From Emcibacteraceae bacterium (GTDB taxonomy: Bacteria; Pseudomonadota; Alphaproteobacteria; Sphingomonadales; Emcibacteraceae): DNA of 64,000 bases. The DNA is taken from positions 1-64,000 of the forward strand of contig JANQJN010000078.1 in the NCBI GenBank assembly GCA_028281625.1, read 5' to 3'. The notes below the pieces were generated by a model that worked only from the letters and a program-made list of their open reading frames with translations, was not told the DNA's origin and did no database searches. Within the stretch, counting starts at the first letter, position 1. Every line of letters starts with the position of its first letter. Below are positions 1-10,520 of this stretch, one piece after another. The translations under genes and the position numbers were made by a program.

Positions 1-439
1 CTTGTTTTTTAATAACCAGATTCACCCAAAAATGTGGGATTGCCAGTCCGACAGGAATACCCGGTGCCAAGCACGGAAGAAATGCCAGATCGCTTACGAG
101 AGCCAATATAAAGGTCGTGACAAAAGCGATAACAGCATTCGCGGTAATATACTGCTTGAAATTGATCTCATATCCTGTCTGACGCAGGCGCTTTCTTAGC
201 TGGTCTTTTTTTGGAATGATGCCATCCAGGAAAGATTTTTCCTCTTTTCTGAAAAGTGCCCGCTTCTGACTTTCAAGTTGTGCTTCTTTGTTGTGGCGGC
301 CTTTAATTTTTTGCAGCCGGTCCTTGGTCACCTTGTTTGCTTTGCCGAAAATACTCATGGCAAACATAACACTCGCCAGCAGGATAAGCACAGCGGCAAA
401 CACACCAAACATCAATATATTGGGGTTAGAAACGATCAT
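1..439 (-). CDS. tadB: Type II secretion system F family protein, TadB-like (partial, runs off the left edge)
   Basis: Minus-strand reading from ATG at 439 gives MIVSNPNILMFGVFAAVLILLASVMFAMSIFGKANKVTKDRLQKIKG..., a TadB-like N-terminus directly downstream of cpaF. Confidence 0.8.
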   Translation of the reverse strand, partial: MIVSNPNILMFGVFAAVLILLASVMFAMSIFGKANKVTKDRLQKIKGRHNKEAQLESQKRALFRKEEKSFLDGIIPKKDQLRKRLRQTGYEINFKQYITANAVIAFVTTFILALVSDLAFLPCLAPGIPVGLAIPHFWVNLVIKKQ

Positions 440-449
440 TGTCTTTTTC

Positions 450-2165
450 CTACAAGGCCTCCATCAATGCACGGTCAAGTCCATAATATTTGGCCTTATC
501 GATGAAGTTCGGACGCATGCCGGTGGATCTAAACTGTCCTAGCAGGTTGCCGTCTGCATCTTCACCAGTAAATTCATAAAGGAACAGTTCCTGCGTGGTG
601 ATCACGTCACCTTCCATACCGACCACTTCTGTTACAGACGCGCAGCGGCGGCCACCATCACGCATACGGGAAACCTGTACGATCAGGTCCACAGCACCAG
701 CGATCTGCTCACGCACCGCTTTTTGTGGAAGTTTAAGATCCGCCATTCCGATCATGTTTTCCATACGGGTGAGGGCCTCGCGCGGGTTGTTGGCGTGGAG
801 CGTACACATTGAGCCATCATGACCGGTGTTCATTGCCTGAAGCACATCAAACGCCTCAGGGCCGCGAACCTCACCCAGGATAATGCGATCTGGACGCATC
901 CGCAGGGCGTTCTTCACCAAATCGCGCATGGATATTTCACCCTTACCTTCGAGGTTGGCTGGTCTCGTTTCAAGTCTCACCACATGGGGCTGTTGCATTT
1001 GCAGCTCCGCTGTATCCTCAATGGTTACAACGCGTTCGCCCGTGTCGATCATGCGGGATAAGGCGTTCAACATGGTAGTTTTACCAGAACCAGTACCGCC
1101 GGAAATAAGAATGTTAAGTCGGCTCGCCGCAGAAATTTTCAGCACGGTCGCCATTTTGTGGGACATACTGCCAAAATCGATCATTTTATCGAGGGTGATT
1201 TTCTGACGTGCGAATTTACGAATTGAAATAGAGGCGCCATCAATGGCGAGCGGTGGAATGATAATATTCACACGGCTACCGTCTTTGAGACGCGCATCAC
1301 AAATCGGCGTGGTTTCGTCCACGCGTCGGCCAACAGCATTTACAATCCGTGTACAGATGTTCATAAGATGTTGGTCATCACGAAATACAACATCGGAAAG
1401 CTGGATTTTACCACTCTTTTCGATGTAAATCTGCTTCGGACCGTTGACCATGATTTCGGTGATATCTTCGTTATCCAGAAGCGGCTCAAGAGGGCCAAGG
1501 CCCAACATATCGTTGAGCAGCATGTTGACAAGTTCACGTTGCTCGCGAAGGTTCAGGTTGATTTTCTCTTGCGCCATCAGTTCATTGACGGCCTCACTAA
1601 CCTGATCGGCAAGATCGGAGCGATCCATTTCATTTGCGGCGGTCGCATCGATATATTCAAGAAGAAGTGGCTGCAGACGATCTTTAGCATCTATGATGCT
1701 TTCCTTACTGGCAAGTTGATCCTGCTCTGCTTTTTCTTTTTTTGCTTGCGCCTTGTTTTTTACAACAGTTGCTTCTTTATCTTCTTTCTTCGCGGGTGGT
1801 TCAGCAGTTGGATCAGAAGTACTCAGCAAATCATTCAATAAAACCGTGTTAAGGTCACGACGCTCCAGGTCATTGAGTTGTAGCCGATTCTTACCAGAAA
1901 CTTCTCGTACCATATCGTCGATGATTTCGACCAGTTCGCTGCGCTGTACATCGCTGATATCTTTGTCTTTGAAACGAGCTTCGACCCTTGGCTCAACCAT
2001 CTCGTAGACTTTGTCTACCAGACTCGCGTCCGATGTCATAAATTTCGTTTCGACAAGATGATCCGTTGACCTGCGGCCATCCTTCTTTTGAGGCTGACCA
2101 GGCTTTTTATTGCCTGCAGGCACTGGTGATTTCGATGCTAATTTCCGTCCGAATGCTGGTTTCAT
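450..2165 (-). CDS. cpaF: CpaF/TadA family pilus assembly ATPase
   Basis: ISGGTGSGKTTMLNAL Walker A, GEVRGPEAFDVLQAMNTGHDGSMCTLHANNPREAL; typical CpaF. Confidence 0.96.
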   Translation of the reverse strand: MKPAFGRKLASKSPVPAGNKKPGQPQKKDGRRSTDHLVETKFMTSDASLVDKVYEMVEPRVEARFKDKDISDVQRSELVEIIDDMVREVSGKNRLQLNDLERRDLNTVLLNDLLSTSDPTAEPPAKKEDKEATVVKNKAQAKKEKAEQDQLASKESIIDAKDRLQPLLLEYIDATAANEMDRSDLADQVSEAVNELMAQEKINLNLREQRELVNMLLNDMLGLGPLEPLLDNEDITEIMVNGPKQIYIEKSGKIQLSDVVFRDDQHLMNICTRIVNAVGRRVDETTPICDARLKDGSRVNIIIPPLAIDGASISIRKFARQKITLDKMIDFGSMSHKMATVLKISAASRLNILISGGTGSGKTTMLNALSRMIDTGERVVTIEDTAELQMQQPHVVRLETRPANLEGKGEISMRDLVKNALRMRPDRIILGEVRGPEAFDVLQAMNTGHDGSMCTLHANNPREALTRMENMIGMADLKLPQKAVREQIAGAVDLIVQVSRMRDGGRRCASVTEVVGMEGDVITTQELFLYEFTGEDADGNLLGQFRSTGMRPNFIDKAKYYGLDRALMEAL

Positions 2166-2202
2166 TGTTATACTTATCTATTGATATTCAACTTTTCTAA
2201 AC

Positions 2203-3444
2203 TTAACCTTTTGCCAGGCCGATTTTCTTAAGAAACCCGCCCTTCTCGTCTTCGCTTGTACCGCCGCAAATATCATCACACATTGTGTGAATGATTTTTG
2301 ACACTTTGCTGTGTTTGGCAGATTGCGAAAGAATTTTTCCACTTTTGGCAACCTGGATCATTAGTTTTGGCTCATTTGGGATTTCCCAATCAACTGGTTG
2401 CTCAATTGTGGCTTCAAAATCTTTTTTACTGACCTCAACTAAAGTAGGGCCATTTGATTTATTGATTAACACGCGTATCTTAACTTGAGGAGCCACTGAT
2501 TTACAAAATGCAATGAAGCGCACAACATCACGGGTTGCAGAAAGACTTAGGTCCGATACGAGTACCACTTCGTCGGTTTCACTAATCAGCATTGGATAGT
2601 CAGCGACAATCCCGCGTGGCAGATCAAGGATCACATTTTTAAAATTGTTTCTCATTTCAACCAGCAAATGCTGAAGCGCTGCCGGATCTGTGTAAGATGG
2701 ATCATTAAGCGGCGCTTCTGAGCCAAGAATAGAAAGATTGTCACTTTCCTTAATCATCGCCCGTTCGATGAAGAGCCCGTCCACACGGCTCGGGTTTTCC
2801 AGAGCGTCGGTAAGCCCGCGACCTGGCTCAAGATCAAATGTCAGTGCGCCGGTACCAAAATACATATCAAGATCCACAAGCGCTGTTTTCTGGTTCTTTT
2901 CGTTAGCAAGTATCCAAGCGGTATTAGTTGCAAGTGTGCTCGCACCTACGCCGCCTCTTACACCGATGAAAGATATGACTTTTTCTTTGTTCTCTTCCTC
3001 AGGAGATTCGGCAACTTCCGCTGGCGCACGCAACGTATGTTCAGCGGCCAGGAACGCCTCCCTAAGCTGGTCTGTTGAAACTGGCTTAACAAGATAATCC
3101 TGTACCCCCGCTGCGATCATACTGCGGTAGAAAGATACGTCATTAAGTTTGCCGATAGTGATAACCATGGTGCCAGGCTCACAAACTTCCGCGAGCGCAT
3201 TGATATCTTCTTCAGGATCAATCGAATTAGAGAGATCCACCAGCAGAAATTGCGGCGATCCGATTGTCGCAAGCGTACGGATGGCGCTTTCAATGCCGCC
3301 GGTTTTTACCTGGTTACTGTCCCATTCACGTTCACCAAGGATCGGTACAAGCTGTTGGGTGGTTTCATCGTCACATAGATAAGCACCAAACTGCTGATTT
3401 CCGCCTGATCTTGGACTTGTATTCATTAGCTTTTCTACACTCAT
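2203..3444 (-). CDS. cpaE: CpaE/TadZ pilus assembly protein (REC-like N-terminus, MinD-like ATPase)
   Basis: FIGVRGGVGASTLATNTAWILA deviant Walker A; between cpaF and cpaD. Confidence 0.93.
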   Translation of the reverse strand: MSVEKLMNTSPRSGGNQQFGAYLCDDETTQQLVPILGEREWDSNQVKTGGIESAIRTLATIGSPQFLLVDLSNSIDPEEDINALAEVCEPGTMVITIGKLNDVSFYRSMIAAGVQDYLVKPVSTDQLREAFLAAEHTLRAPAEVAESPEEENKEKVISFIGVRGGVGASTLATNTAWILANEKNQKTALVDLDMYFGTGALTFDLEPGRGLTDALENPSRVDGLFIERAMIKESDNLSILGSEAPLNDPSYTDPAALQHLLVEMRNNFKNVILDLPRGIVADYPMLISETDEVVLVSDLSLSATRDVVRFIAFCKSVAPQVKIRVLINKSNGPTLVEVSKKDFEATIEQPVDWEIPNEPKLMIQVAKSGKILSQSAKHSKVSKIIHTMCDDICGGTSEDEKGGFLKKIGLAKG

Positions 3445-3457
3445 TTTTATTTAAACC

Positions 3458-4147
3458 TTAATTTTCAGTACTGCCTGTTGTTGCTGTTTCAACCACCACA
3501 GTTCGGCTGCGGTAACGTTCAACAGCACCTGCTGAACGCTCTGCATCTGCGGGTGCACCGTCAGCGCCAACAATCAGATCCCTTGGGCTCGCGACCATGA
3601 GACCAAGATTGGCCTGATTTGCGCATCCTAAATTGCTAATCGGTGCGTTTTCATAGTTTGGATATGATCTTTGTGACCAATCGCCGCATTCAGGTGTCGT
3701 TACCACATATTTGGAAATAAGCAGACGTCCGGTGCCAGCTGTTGGTTCCATACCATATGGCGTTATGGTTGCGGAAAGATATAAACCACTATCTTTAAGC
3801 AGGTTAGACATATAGGTTAGACGTTTTTGGTCCAGCTCGGATAGATTTCCACTACGATCAAGTGGGAAGTCCATGCTGAATTCATCGCCATAAGAAACAT
3901 CGGCTGCGCTCAGGAAATTATTCAGTTTCAGAATTTCCCGCCCCTCAAGTTCAATCTGATTAGCGGGAAATTGAATGCTGTAAGGGATGCGCACCATTTC
4001 AACCTGATTGCGGTTTTGTTGCTCCACACCGGTGTATTGGCTCATGTTTCCTGCGCAGCCCGCTGTCAGCAGGACACAGGTTGCACCAGCTAAAACTGAT
4101 CTAATAATGGTAGGAGTAGAAAATATATTTGTTGTTTTATGTGTCAT
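3458..4147 (-). CDS. cpaD: CpaD-like pilus assembly lipoprotein
   Basis: Lipobox LLTAGCAG; NLGCANQANLGLMVASPRDLIVGADGAPADAERS typical of CpaD. Confidence 0.93.
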   Translation of the reverse strand: MTHKTTNIFSTPTIIRSVLAGATCVLLTAGCAGNMSQYTGVEQQNRNQVEMVRIPYSIQFPANQIELEGREILKLNNFLSAADVSYGDEFSMDFPLDRSGNLSELDQKRLTYMSNLLKDSGLYLSATITPYGMEPTAGTGRLLISKYVVTTPECGDWSQRSYPNYENAPISNLGCANQANLGLMVASPRDLIVGADGAPADAERSAGAVERYRSRTVVVETATTGSTEN

Positions 4148-4156
4148 TACTCTCTC

Positions 4157-5590
4157 CTATTCCAATATAAAGCCGGCAGCGCCGTTCATCTTTTTACCGT
4201 TCGCGGCCTGGATTGGCTGTGGCACAAGTGGCGGCGTGCTCACATATGACTGACCATCTAGATACCTTTCTTTATCGTTTGGATATCTGAAGTTATCAGT
4301 CGGAAGATGCATTTGATCTTCGTTTGAAGGCTCTACAATATAGGGTGTTACAATTACCACCAGCTCTGATTCCTGACGGGTAAATTCGCTGGAGCGGAAC
4401 AAAGCACCAATTACAGGAATGTCGGCAAGCCAAGGGAATTTCGTAAGGTCATGTACGCCATTATTTTGGATAAGACCGGCAACAGCAAAACTCTGACCTG
4501 AGCCAAGTTCAACTGTTGTTTCCACACGGCGTGTGCTAAGCGCTGGAATGTTAAGCCCTTCAACAGTAATGGCACCAGAAGAGGTAATCTGGCTTACTTC
4601 TGGTCTTAGGTGAATGTTAATGCGGCCGCTGTCAAGCACTACAGGTGTGAAGTTCAATGCTACACCGAACTCTTTATATTGAATTGAAATACCGTCTCTT
4701 TGAAATACTGGGATTGGGTATTCGCCACCAGCAAGGAAGCTTGCGGTTTCACCAGAAAGGGTGGTCAGGTTTGGTTGTGCCAGAACCGAAATCACACCTT
4801 CTTCTTCCATGGCATCCACCAGAAAGTTCACATCCAAGTTTCCGATGGGAATACCGCCGACCAGATTTTTACCGTCCGTAATAAAGTTCCTTTGTGGGAT
4901 GGATGGATCAAAAGGGCTTGGTGTTATATTAAAAAAGTCTTTTCCTTGAGAAATTCCAAGAAATGTTCCGCCAGATGTATTAAGAATACTTTCCCAGTTA
5001 AATCCAAGCTGCTTCATGGTTTCGCGGCCAATTTCAGCAATACGTACACGAAGGTTCACCTGCACGGGTGTCGCGATATTCAGCTTATTGATAATGGTGC
5101 TTTCTTCACCAATAAATTCAGCGGCCATGCGCCGCGCTTCTTCCGCTTGCTCGGGATTATCCACGTGGCCAGTTAAAATGAGCAGGCCTTCATATGATTC
5201 AACGTTGATGCGGGTATCCGGCATTACAGTTTTAATGGCTGCTTCAAAGTGGCCAAGATTGTGGTTTACCGATACTTCACCATCGAAGACAACCTGGTCG
5301 TTTTCCGAAATTGCATATACGCTGGTTTGACCCTGCTTTTTACCAAAAACATAAGCAAGTGTAGGTGATTTTACCTGGATGTCCGCGATTGTTGGATCAG
5401 CGACAAATACGTTATTAACGGGCTGTGAAAAGCGAACTAGAGTGCCTTTGCTAACTTCGATCGTTATCAACTCTTTAGCGTTTGCAAAATTACCAAACGA
5501 TAAAGACATAATCATAGCCATTGAAATGGCCATGAAGCCCTTTAGGTACTTCGCAACATTAATCTGAAATGTTTGGTGAAAATGGGTCAT
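4157..5590 (-). CDS. cpaC: CpaC/RcpA type II/IV secretin
   Basis: Secretin motifs (VLAQPNLTTLSGETASFLAGGEYPIPV..., LPWLADIPVIGALFRS). Confidence 0.95.
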   Translation of the reverse strand: MTHFHQTFQINVAKYLKGFMAISMAMIMSLSFGNFANAKELITIEVSKGTLVRFSQPVNNVFVADPTIADIQVKSPTLAYVFGKKQGQTSVYAISENDQVVFDGEVSVNHNLGHFEAAIKTVMPDTRINVESYEGLLILTGHVDNPEQAEEARRMAAEFIGEESTIINKLNIATPVQVNLRVRIAEIGRETMKQLGFNWESILNTSGGTFLGISQGKDFFNITPSPFDPSIPQRNFITDGKNLVGGIPIGNLDVNFLVDAMEEEGVISVLAQPNLTTLSGETASFLAGGEYPIPVFQRDGISIQYKEFGVALNFTPVVLDSGRINIHLRPEVSQITSSGAITVEGLNIPALSTRRVETTVELGSGQSFAVAGLIQNNGVHDLTKFPWLADIPVIGALFRSSEFTRQESELVVIVTPYIVEPSNEDQMHLPTDNFRYPNDKERYLDGQSYVSTPPLVPQPIQAANGKKMNGAAGFILE

Positions 5591-5607
5591 ATATTTGCCT
5601 CTAACGC

Positions 5608-6522
5608 TTATTTATTTGATGGATCTGTGAAAACCAGATCTTCTGTTTCGCTTGCCCTCACAACTTTGACAGGACGTTTTTTGTTTACTCCCGGGCCGGT
5701 ACCATTTTGTTCGGCGACAACGCGGCTCACTTCGTCAGCATATGTAACCTGACGCCCATTGGTGACAAGTGTCTTAACCACTCCTTCGCTGCCTTCTTCT
5801 GTCTCAGTAGCCAGGCTTCTCAGGGCCAGTGAAAGGTCTCCCATCCTTGACATCAGGGCGATTTTTTCAGCCTGTTTTGGAAGCACTTCAAACGTAGCAA
5901 TTTTACCGATGTTCGGTGTGTTGGTGTCATTGGACATTTGGGTATCAATGGCAAGCACCCGAATGTCTTCAAGCACTGTTTCAGTGGCTTGGATCATGGT
6001 GGGTTCGCGATTGCTAACTTCCAGTTCCTGCACCTCATGTGTAAGAAGAATATCAACTGAATCGCCAGGGAAAATAAAACCGGAAAGGCCAGTACGAGCA
6101 CTGATATTGATGGATACCGCTCTGTAACCAGGCTGCAGCACTGCGGCCATGAAGCCTCTTGAGCCAGGTTTGACAACGCGACCATTAACAACTGGTTCAC
6201 CTGCAGCGATTGGCCCTTTGGCAACAGATCCCATGAATTCTTCCATTTGCCGACCAGCGTCTTCATCGGACGCTTTTACAGTATAGTTTTCATTGACGTT
6301 ATCGCCCGGCCAGGATTGCCAAGCCAGATCTTCCCTTTTTAGGAAATTACCAGTTTGAATATCCCTACTGGATACCAGGACCTGAACATCGGATGCCACC
6401 TGCTGCACAATGGTTGTTTGAGCAATTTCCGGTGTAGATACAAGGCTGCGTGCCAGAAAGGCAGTAATACCCGCAATTACGATGGCAGCGCTGATTAAAA
6501 TGATGCTTCGCGTGTTAATCAT
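5608..6522 (-). CDS. cpaB: CpaB/RcpC Flp pilus assembly protein (SAF domain)
   Basis: N-terminal TM, SAF-like VSSRDIQTGNFLKREDLAWQSWP, locus context. Confidence 0.92.
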   Translation of the reverse strand: MINTRSIILISAAIVIAGITAFLARSLVSTPEIAQTTIVQQVASDVQVLVSSRDIQTGNFLKREDLAWQSWPGDNVNENYTVKASDEDAGRQMEEFMGSVAKGPIAAGEPVVNGRVVKPGSRGFMAAVLQPGYRAVSINISARTGLSGFIFPGDSVDILLTHEVQELEVSNREPTMIQATETVLEDIRVLAIDTQMSNDTNTPNIGKIATFEVLPKQAEKIALMSRMGDLSLALRSLATETEEGSEGVVKTLVTNGRQVTYADEVSRVVAEQNGTGPGVNKKRPVKVVRASETEDLVFTDPSNK

Positions 6523-6544
6523 ATTCGTTGTCCTGTCTAAGGTC

Positions 6545-7078
6545 CTAATTTAGGGCCTGATAAAGCTGTAGGGTCACATAAAGACCACCAGCTGAAATTC
6601 CTATTCCGTAGGGAATGTTTTTTTCGTTACTCACCAACTCAGATGACTCTCGCACAGAAAAGTTTATATTTTCTGAAGATTTAGCCCTAGAAAGGTAACT
6701 TTTTAAGTATCTACAACATATCGTTAAGAGTGCGACTAGGCCGCCGCAAATCGTTGTAATTAAAAGAAATTCTAAGCTAAGTGCAGGTCCAGCCCACAGG
6801 AGTACCGCTGGGATCAATTTGACGTCCCCACCACCGATATAACCGTAAGCAAAAAGAGCGACGAGAATTGTAAAAGCTCCGGTGGCAATGGCGAAAGACC
6901 AACCGATATATTCCCAGCTCGGAGCAGAGCCGGTTAAAAACAAAGCAGTGACGAACACAAAGTAAAGGCCTGTGACGCTCAGGCACAGTTTGTTTGAAAG
7001 AATAAAAAACCTGAGATCAGAAATGGCCGCCCAGATCATTGTGGCGGCAAATACGAATAGAATGAAATTAATGATCAC
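6545..7078 (-). CDS. cpaA: A24 family prepilin peptidase (CpaA/TadV)
   Basis: FAYGYIGGGDVKLIPAVLLWAG (GxGD aspartyl protease motif), multiple TMs. Confidence 0.92.
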   Translation of the reverse strand: MIINFILFVFAATMIWAAISDLRFFILSNKLCLSVTGLYFVFVTALFLTGSAPSWEYIGWSFAIATGAFTILVALFAYGYIGGGDVKLIPAVLLWAGPALSLEFLLITTICGGLVALLTICCRYLKSYLSRAKSSENINFSVRESSELVSNEKNIPYGIGISAGGLYVTLQLYQALN

Positions 7079-7190
7079 TATAAAATCCAGCCTAAATTTA
7101 CTCTTTAAATGCTGGATAAATCATAGTGCAGGGGTATTAAGATACAGTAAATCTGAAACCTTTGAGACGTGTCAAGTAGTGTTAGACTAC

Positions 7191-7385
7191 TTATTCGCCG
7201 CCCTGTTCACCTTCTTGTTGAACAGAATCGATGCTGGTACTCACGGTATCAAGTGTGCCGTCTACTGTATTTCCAAAAGATAGCAGTACGCCAGTGATTG
7301 CCAGTGCGATGACTGAGACGATCAGACCATATTCTACGAGGGTTGCGCCTTTTTCATTTTTAATTAGTGATCTTATTTCCTTCAT
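7191..7385 (-). CDS. flp: Flp family type IVb pilin
   Basis: LIKNEKGATLVEYGLIVSVIALAITGVL class IVb pilin motif. Confidence 0.95.
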   Translation of the reverse strand: MKEIRSLIKNEKGATLVEYGLIVSVIALAITGVLLSFGNTVDGTLDTVSTSIDSVQQEGEQGGE

Positions 7386-7426
7386 CTCAATCTCTCTTTT
7401 TGCTTGTTGTTAATATTGTGAGATAG

Positions 7427-7467
7427 AAAAAAAGGACCTTGGCTACAGAGTTATGTAATCAAGGTCC
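7427..7467 (-). terminator. Rho-independent terminator between the two flp genes
   Basis: Minus strand GGACCTTG-(18 nt)-CAAGGTCC followed by TTTTTT; arms 7434-7441 and 7460-7467. Confidence 0.8.
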
Positions 7468-7500
7468 CTTCTTTAGATTAGTTTAGTCAAGAGGGGTTTA

Positions 7501-7710
7501 TTAAGAACCACCGCCTTCACCGCCACCTTCACCACCGCCAGTAGCAGTGTCAAGATCGCCTGAAACTGATTGGAATGTTGATTCTAGTGAACCACCAACA
7601 GCGCCCATGCCGCCGATCGCTGCAACAGCAACTAGTGCTGCAATCAGACCATATTCAATGGCAGTCGCGCCTTGTTCAGACTTACGTAGTTTAGCAAATA
7701 ATTTAGTCAT
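7501..7710 (-). CDS. flp: Flp family type IVb pilin with Gly/Glu-rich tail
   Basis: LRKSEQGATAIEYGLIAALVAVAAIGGMG; C-terminus ATGGGEGGGEGGGS. Confidence 0.95.
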   Translation of the reverse strand: MTKLFAKLRKSEQGATAIEYGLIAALVAVAAIGGMGAVGGSLESTFQSVSGDLDTATGGGEGGGEGGGS

Positions 7711-7965
7711 ATTCTTACTCCATTCATGTCTATAGTTTGCTGCGTTAAATATACAAATATCTTGTTTGCAGGAATCAGTATGGAGAAATAGTATGAATAA
7801 AAGGTTAACGATTTATATTTTTTCTGTTTATATAACAATGACTTACACGGATATTTTAAAATAAATTTAATTAAAAATTTATCTATTTGTCACGACCAGA
7901 TGTAAGATCAATACCTGATCGTTAGGGCTAAATCCTAAAAATATGAAGATTCTTAAGAGGTTAAA

Positions 7966-10191
7966 TTAAGCAGGGAAAGTGGAAATAGTGAAAACCACGT
8001 GTGTCACTTTTCCATTTTTAGACAGTGTTGAGAGCTCGCCTCCGATGAGTTTTGCAACATCCTGCGCGACTGATAAACCAAAACCAGAAGCAATTTTTGT
8101 TTCAAATTCACGGTTCACAGCTTTCTGATCTGAGCCACTGCCGTGTAAATTATAGGTTTTAACGAATAACTCATCAGCCTTTTCTTCGTCAATATTCTGA
8201 TTAAGTAGTGGTACTTCTATTCTGACCTGTGCTTTGCTGTTAACCAAAACAGAGACATGAAACTCATCACCCATATCCGCATTCTTTGTGGCGAAAGTGA
8301 TGATCTTGATAAGGCAAAGCACAATACAGTGTTTATCGTTATAAAGAATGACATCGATATTATCGTCTATTCCAGTGACTTTAAGTTCCTTACTTTCCAG
8401 AATCGGAGAGATTGTCTCAATTGCATCCTGGATCACCGACTTTAATGAAAATGATTCTGGCGAAGGTTCTATGAGACCCGCATCAAGTTTCGCTGAATCA
8501 AGGATATTATTGACGGCTTCCTTTAGATGATTGGCGGCATTTATGATGTCTTTGGTATTTTTCCTGTATCTCTCGCTTACTGGTCCCCACATTTCATTAT
8601 CGATCATTTGCGAAAAACCGATTATTGCATTCAGCGGCGTTCTAAATTCATGGGAGAGGTTGTGAAGTAGCTCTGACGCCACCTCATCCTGATTTTCTGC
8701 AGCTTTTAGATGATCGAGCGAATAATCTGTTTCGCTTTCATTTGCAGATGCATTTTTATCGCCATCTTCATCCAGCAAATTATCAGAAAATTCCGGACGG
8801 TGCGTTTCTTCGGATGTTGTATCCAGCTTTTCCACTAAAGGGGAGGTTAAAATGAGTTCGCTGTCTTCTTCTTTGACTTCTTCTTGTTGCTCGGAAACTT
8901 CATTGTCGTTGGTTTGCGCAATAGAAAAGATATCTGTACCGCTGCGGCTTAAGTGTGCGCTTCCGCGAAAGCCCGTAAAGCGGCCATTATCAAGATCAAA
9001 TGTTGCGATCGCGCTGAGAAGATGTGTCTGAAATATACCAGGCGCCATTTCAAAATCAAACTCTTCGTCTCTGAAGGGCTGACGCTTTTCAAAAAGGGCA
9101 ATAAAATCGTTCGGGTCGCTTTCGCTTGCCCCTTTGCGCCGCCAGAGGCAAAGAAAATCCTCGCCTGCCAAATCTTCCGGTGATTGCAAGAACACGCTTT
9201 CAGCATTTTCAGAGAGATACTTGATATTGCCATAGCGATCAATTTCCCAGAACCATTCATCAGCAATAGTCGTTGGTCCGCCTTGCGGCGCTTCATGTTC
9301 CAGAATGAGCTCTTCATCTTCTGGTTCATACACTGGGTCAAGTTGGTCATTGGCGCTTTGCAATTCATTTTCTGCAGGCTTCGACAGATCCGGCGCTATT
9401 TCTAGTGATGCATCCTCTTTTTCATCTGCAGCTTCTCTGGAAAGCTCATCTGTCTCAATAGCGGCTTCGGACTTTGTATCTTCCTCGAGCTTTTTTGAAA
9501 TGATCCTGGAAATAAGGCTTATCTTTTCGGTCTCATCTTCTGGATCTGTGAGAATCGGGTCTTCAGGGACCGGCTCTTTAACTGGTTCTTCAATATTTTT
9601 CTTGCCCCTTAGAAGTTCAAGAATATTGGCCGTCGCGTCTTCGTTGAGCTCAGTTGAGTTTTGTTCTGCTTCTTCAAGATCGTGTAAACTAACTTTAGAG
9701 GTTTCCGCCAGCGCGACCAATTCCTTAACTTCAGATTTTAGACGCCTTGAAGTTCTGGTTTGTTCATCAAGTTCGCGCCTCAAAAGAGGTGATAATCCGA
9801 ACCTGTCAGCGATATGCTCTCTGTGTTCATCAGACGCATATTTGATTAGATAGAGGAGTTGCTCATCATCGATCATCGCCTCCTCCAGCAGTTTTCCGGA
9901 CACTTCGACCACGTCTTCGCTGATCAGTTTGATAAGTTCTTCTGGCGGATTATCGATAGTGAGAAGGATGTCACATAGCTCCTTGCGGATGCTGATGTCC
10001 ACATCCGCAATAAGTTCGTTGATGATTTCGATGAGCATACGAACCTGGTTTTCAGACTCCATTGGTCGCTGCTGTAAAAAGAGATCACAAATATGGGAAA
10101 AGAGAAGGGTACGACTCTCAACAGAATTATCCTCTGCGAGCGATAGTAGGTTTCTAATTCTATCATCAAATTGTGCTTTATTCTGCACCAT
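7966..10191 (-). CDS. DUF2336-like/PAS-like/HisKA sensor histidine kinase-like protein
   Basis: N-terminus resembles alphaproteobacterial DUF2336 HEAT-like repeats; NLSHEFRTPLNAIIGF H-box; C-terminal FGLSVAQDVAKLIGGEL. Confidence 0.8.
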   Translation of the reverse strand: MVQNKAQFDDRIRNLLSLAEDNSVESRTLLFSHICDLFLQQRPMESENQVRMLIEIINELIADVDISIRKELCDILLTIDNPPEELIKLISEDVVEVSGKLLEEAMIDDEQLLYLIKYASDEHREHIADRFGLSPLLRRELDEQTRTSRRLKSEVKELVALAETSKVSLHDLEEAEQNSTELNEDATANILELLRGKKNIEEPVKEPVPEDPILTDPEDETEKISLISRIISKKLEEDTKSEAAIETDELSREAADEKEDASLEIAPDLSKPAENELQSANDQLDPVYEPEDEELILEHEAPQGGPTTIADEWFWEIDRYGNIKYLSENAESVFLQSPEDLAGEDFLCLWRRKGASESDPNDFIALFEKRQPFRDEEFDFEMAPGIFQTHLLSAIATFDLDNGRFTGFRGSAHLSRSGTDIFSIAQTNDNEVSEQQEEVKEEDSELILTSPLVEKLDTTSEETHRPEFSDNLLDEDGDKNASANESETDYSLDHLKAAENQDEVASELLHNLSHEFRTPLNAIIGFSQMIDNEMWGPVSERYRKNTKDIINAANHLKEAVNNILDSAKLDAGLIEPSPESFSLKSVIQDAIETISPILESKELKVTGIDDNIDVILYNDKHCIVLCLIKIITFATKNADMGDEFHVSVLVNSKAQVRIEVPLLNQNIDEEKADELFVKTYNLHGSGSDQKAVNREFETKIASGFGLSVAQDVAKLIGGELSTLSKNGKVTHVVFTISTFPA

Positions 10192-10520
10192 TTGCCCAAC
10201 GTCCCCTATAAAATACTCTACCTAACAAACTGCCTTAAATATTTTGAACGAAAAGTAAGTTTAGATGTGTGTATTTCCTCGTGATTATTTATAACTTGCT
10301 GTTTAAGCCTTCTCCGCGTTCAATATAACCTGATATTAGGTTCATATCCAGTGAAAGCTATGGTTAACGGAATAAAAAATACAATATTTTTCTGTGCCTA
10401 AAATATTTTAATATTATTATGCAAATGGGCTCACAGATATTATATTATTTCAAGAAAAAGTAATATAGTTAGCGAATATTACAAACTTACCCATTAGGTA
10501 AATGTTAGAAAAGAAACTCA

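Noticed and set aside
9305-9853. 182-aa Ser-rich plus-strand ORF inside the DUF2336/HisKA gene
   Set aside because: Antisense of a Glu/Asp-rich linker; composition explains the open frame.
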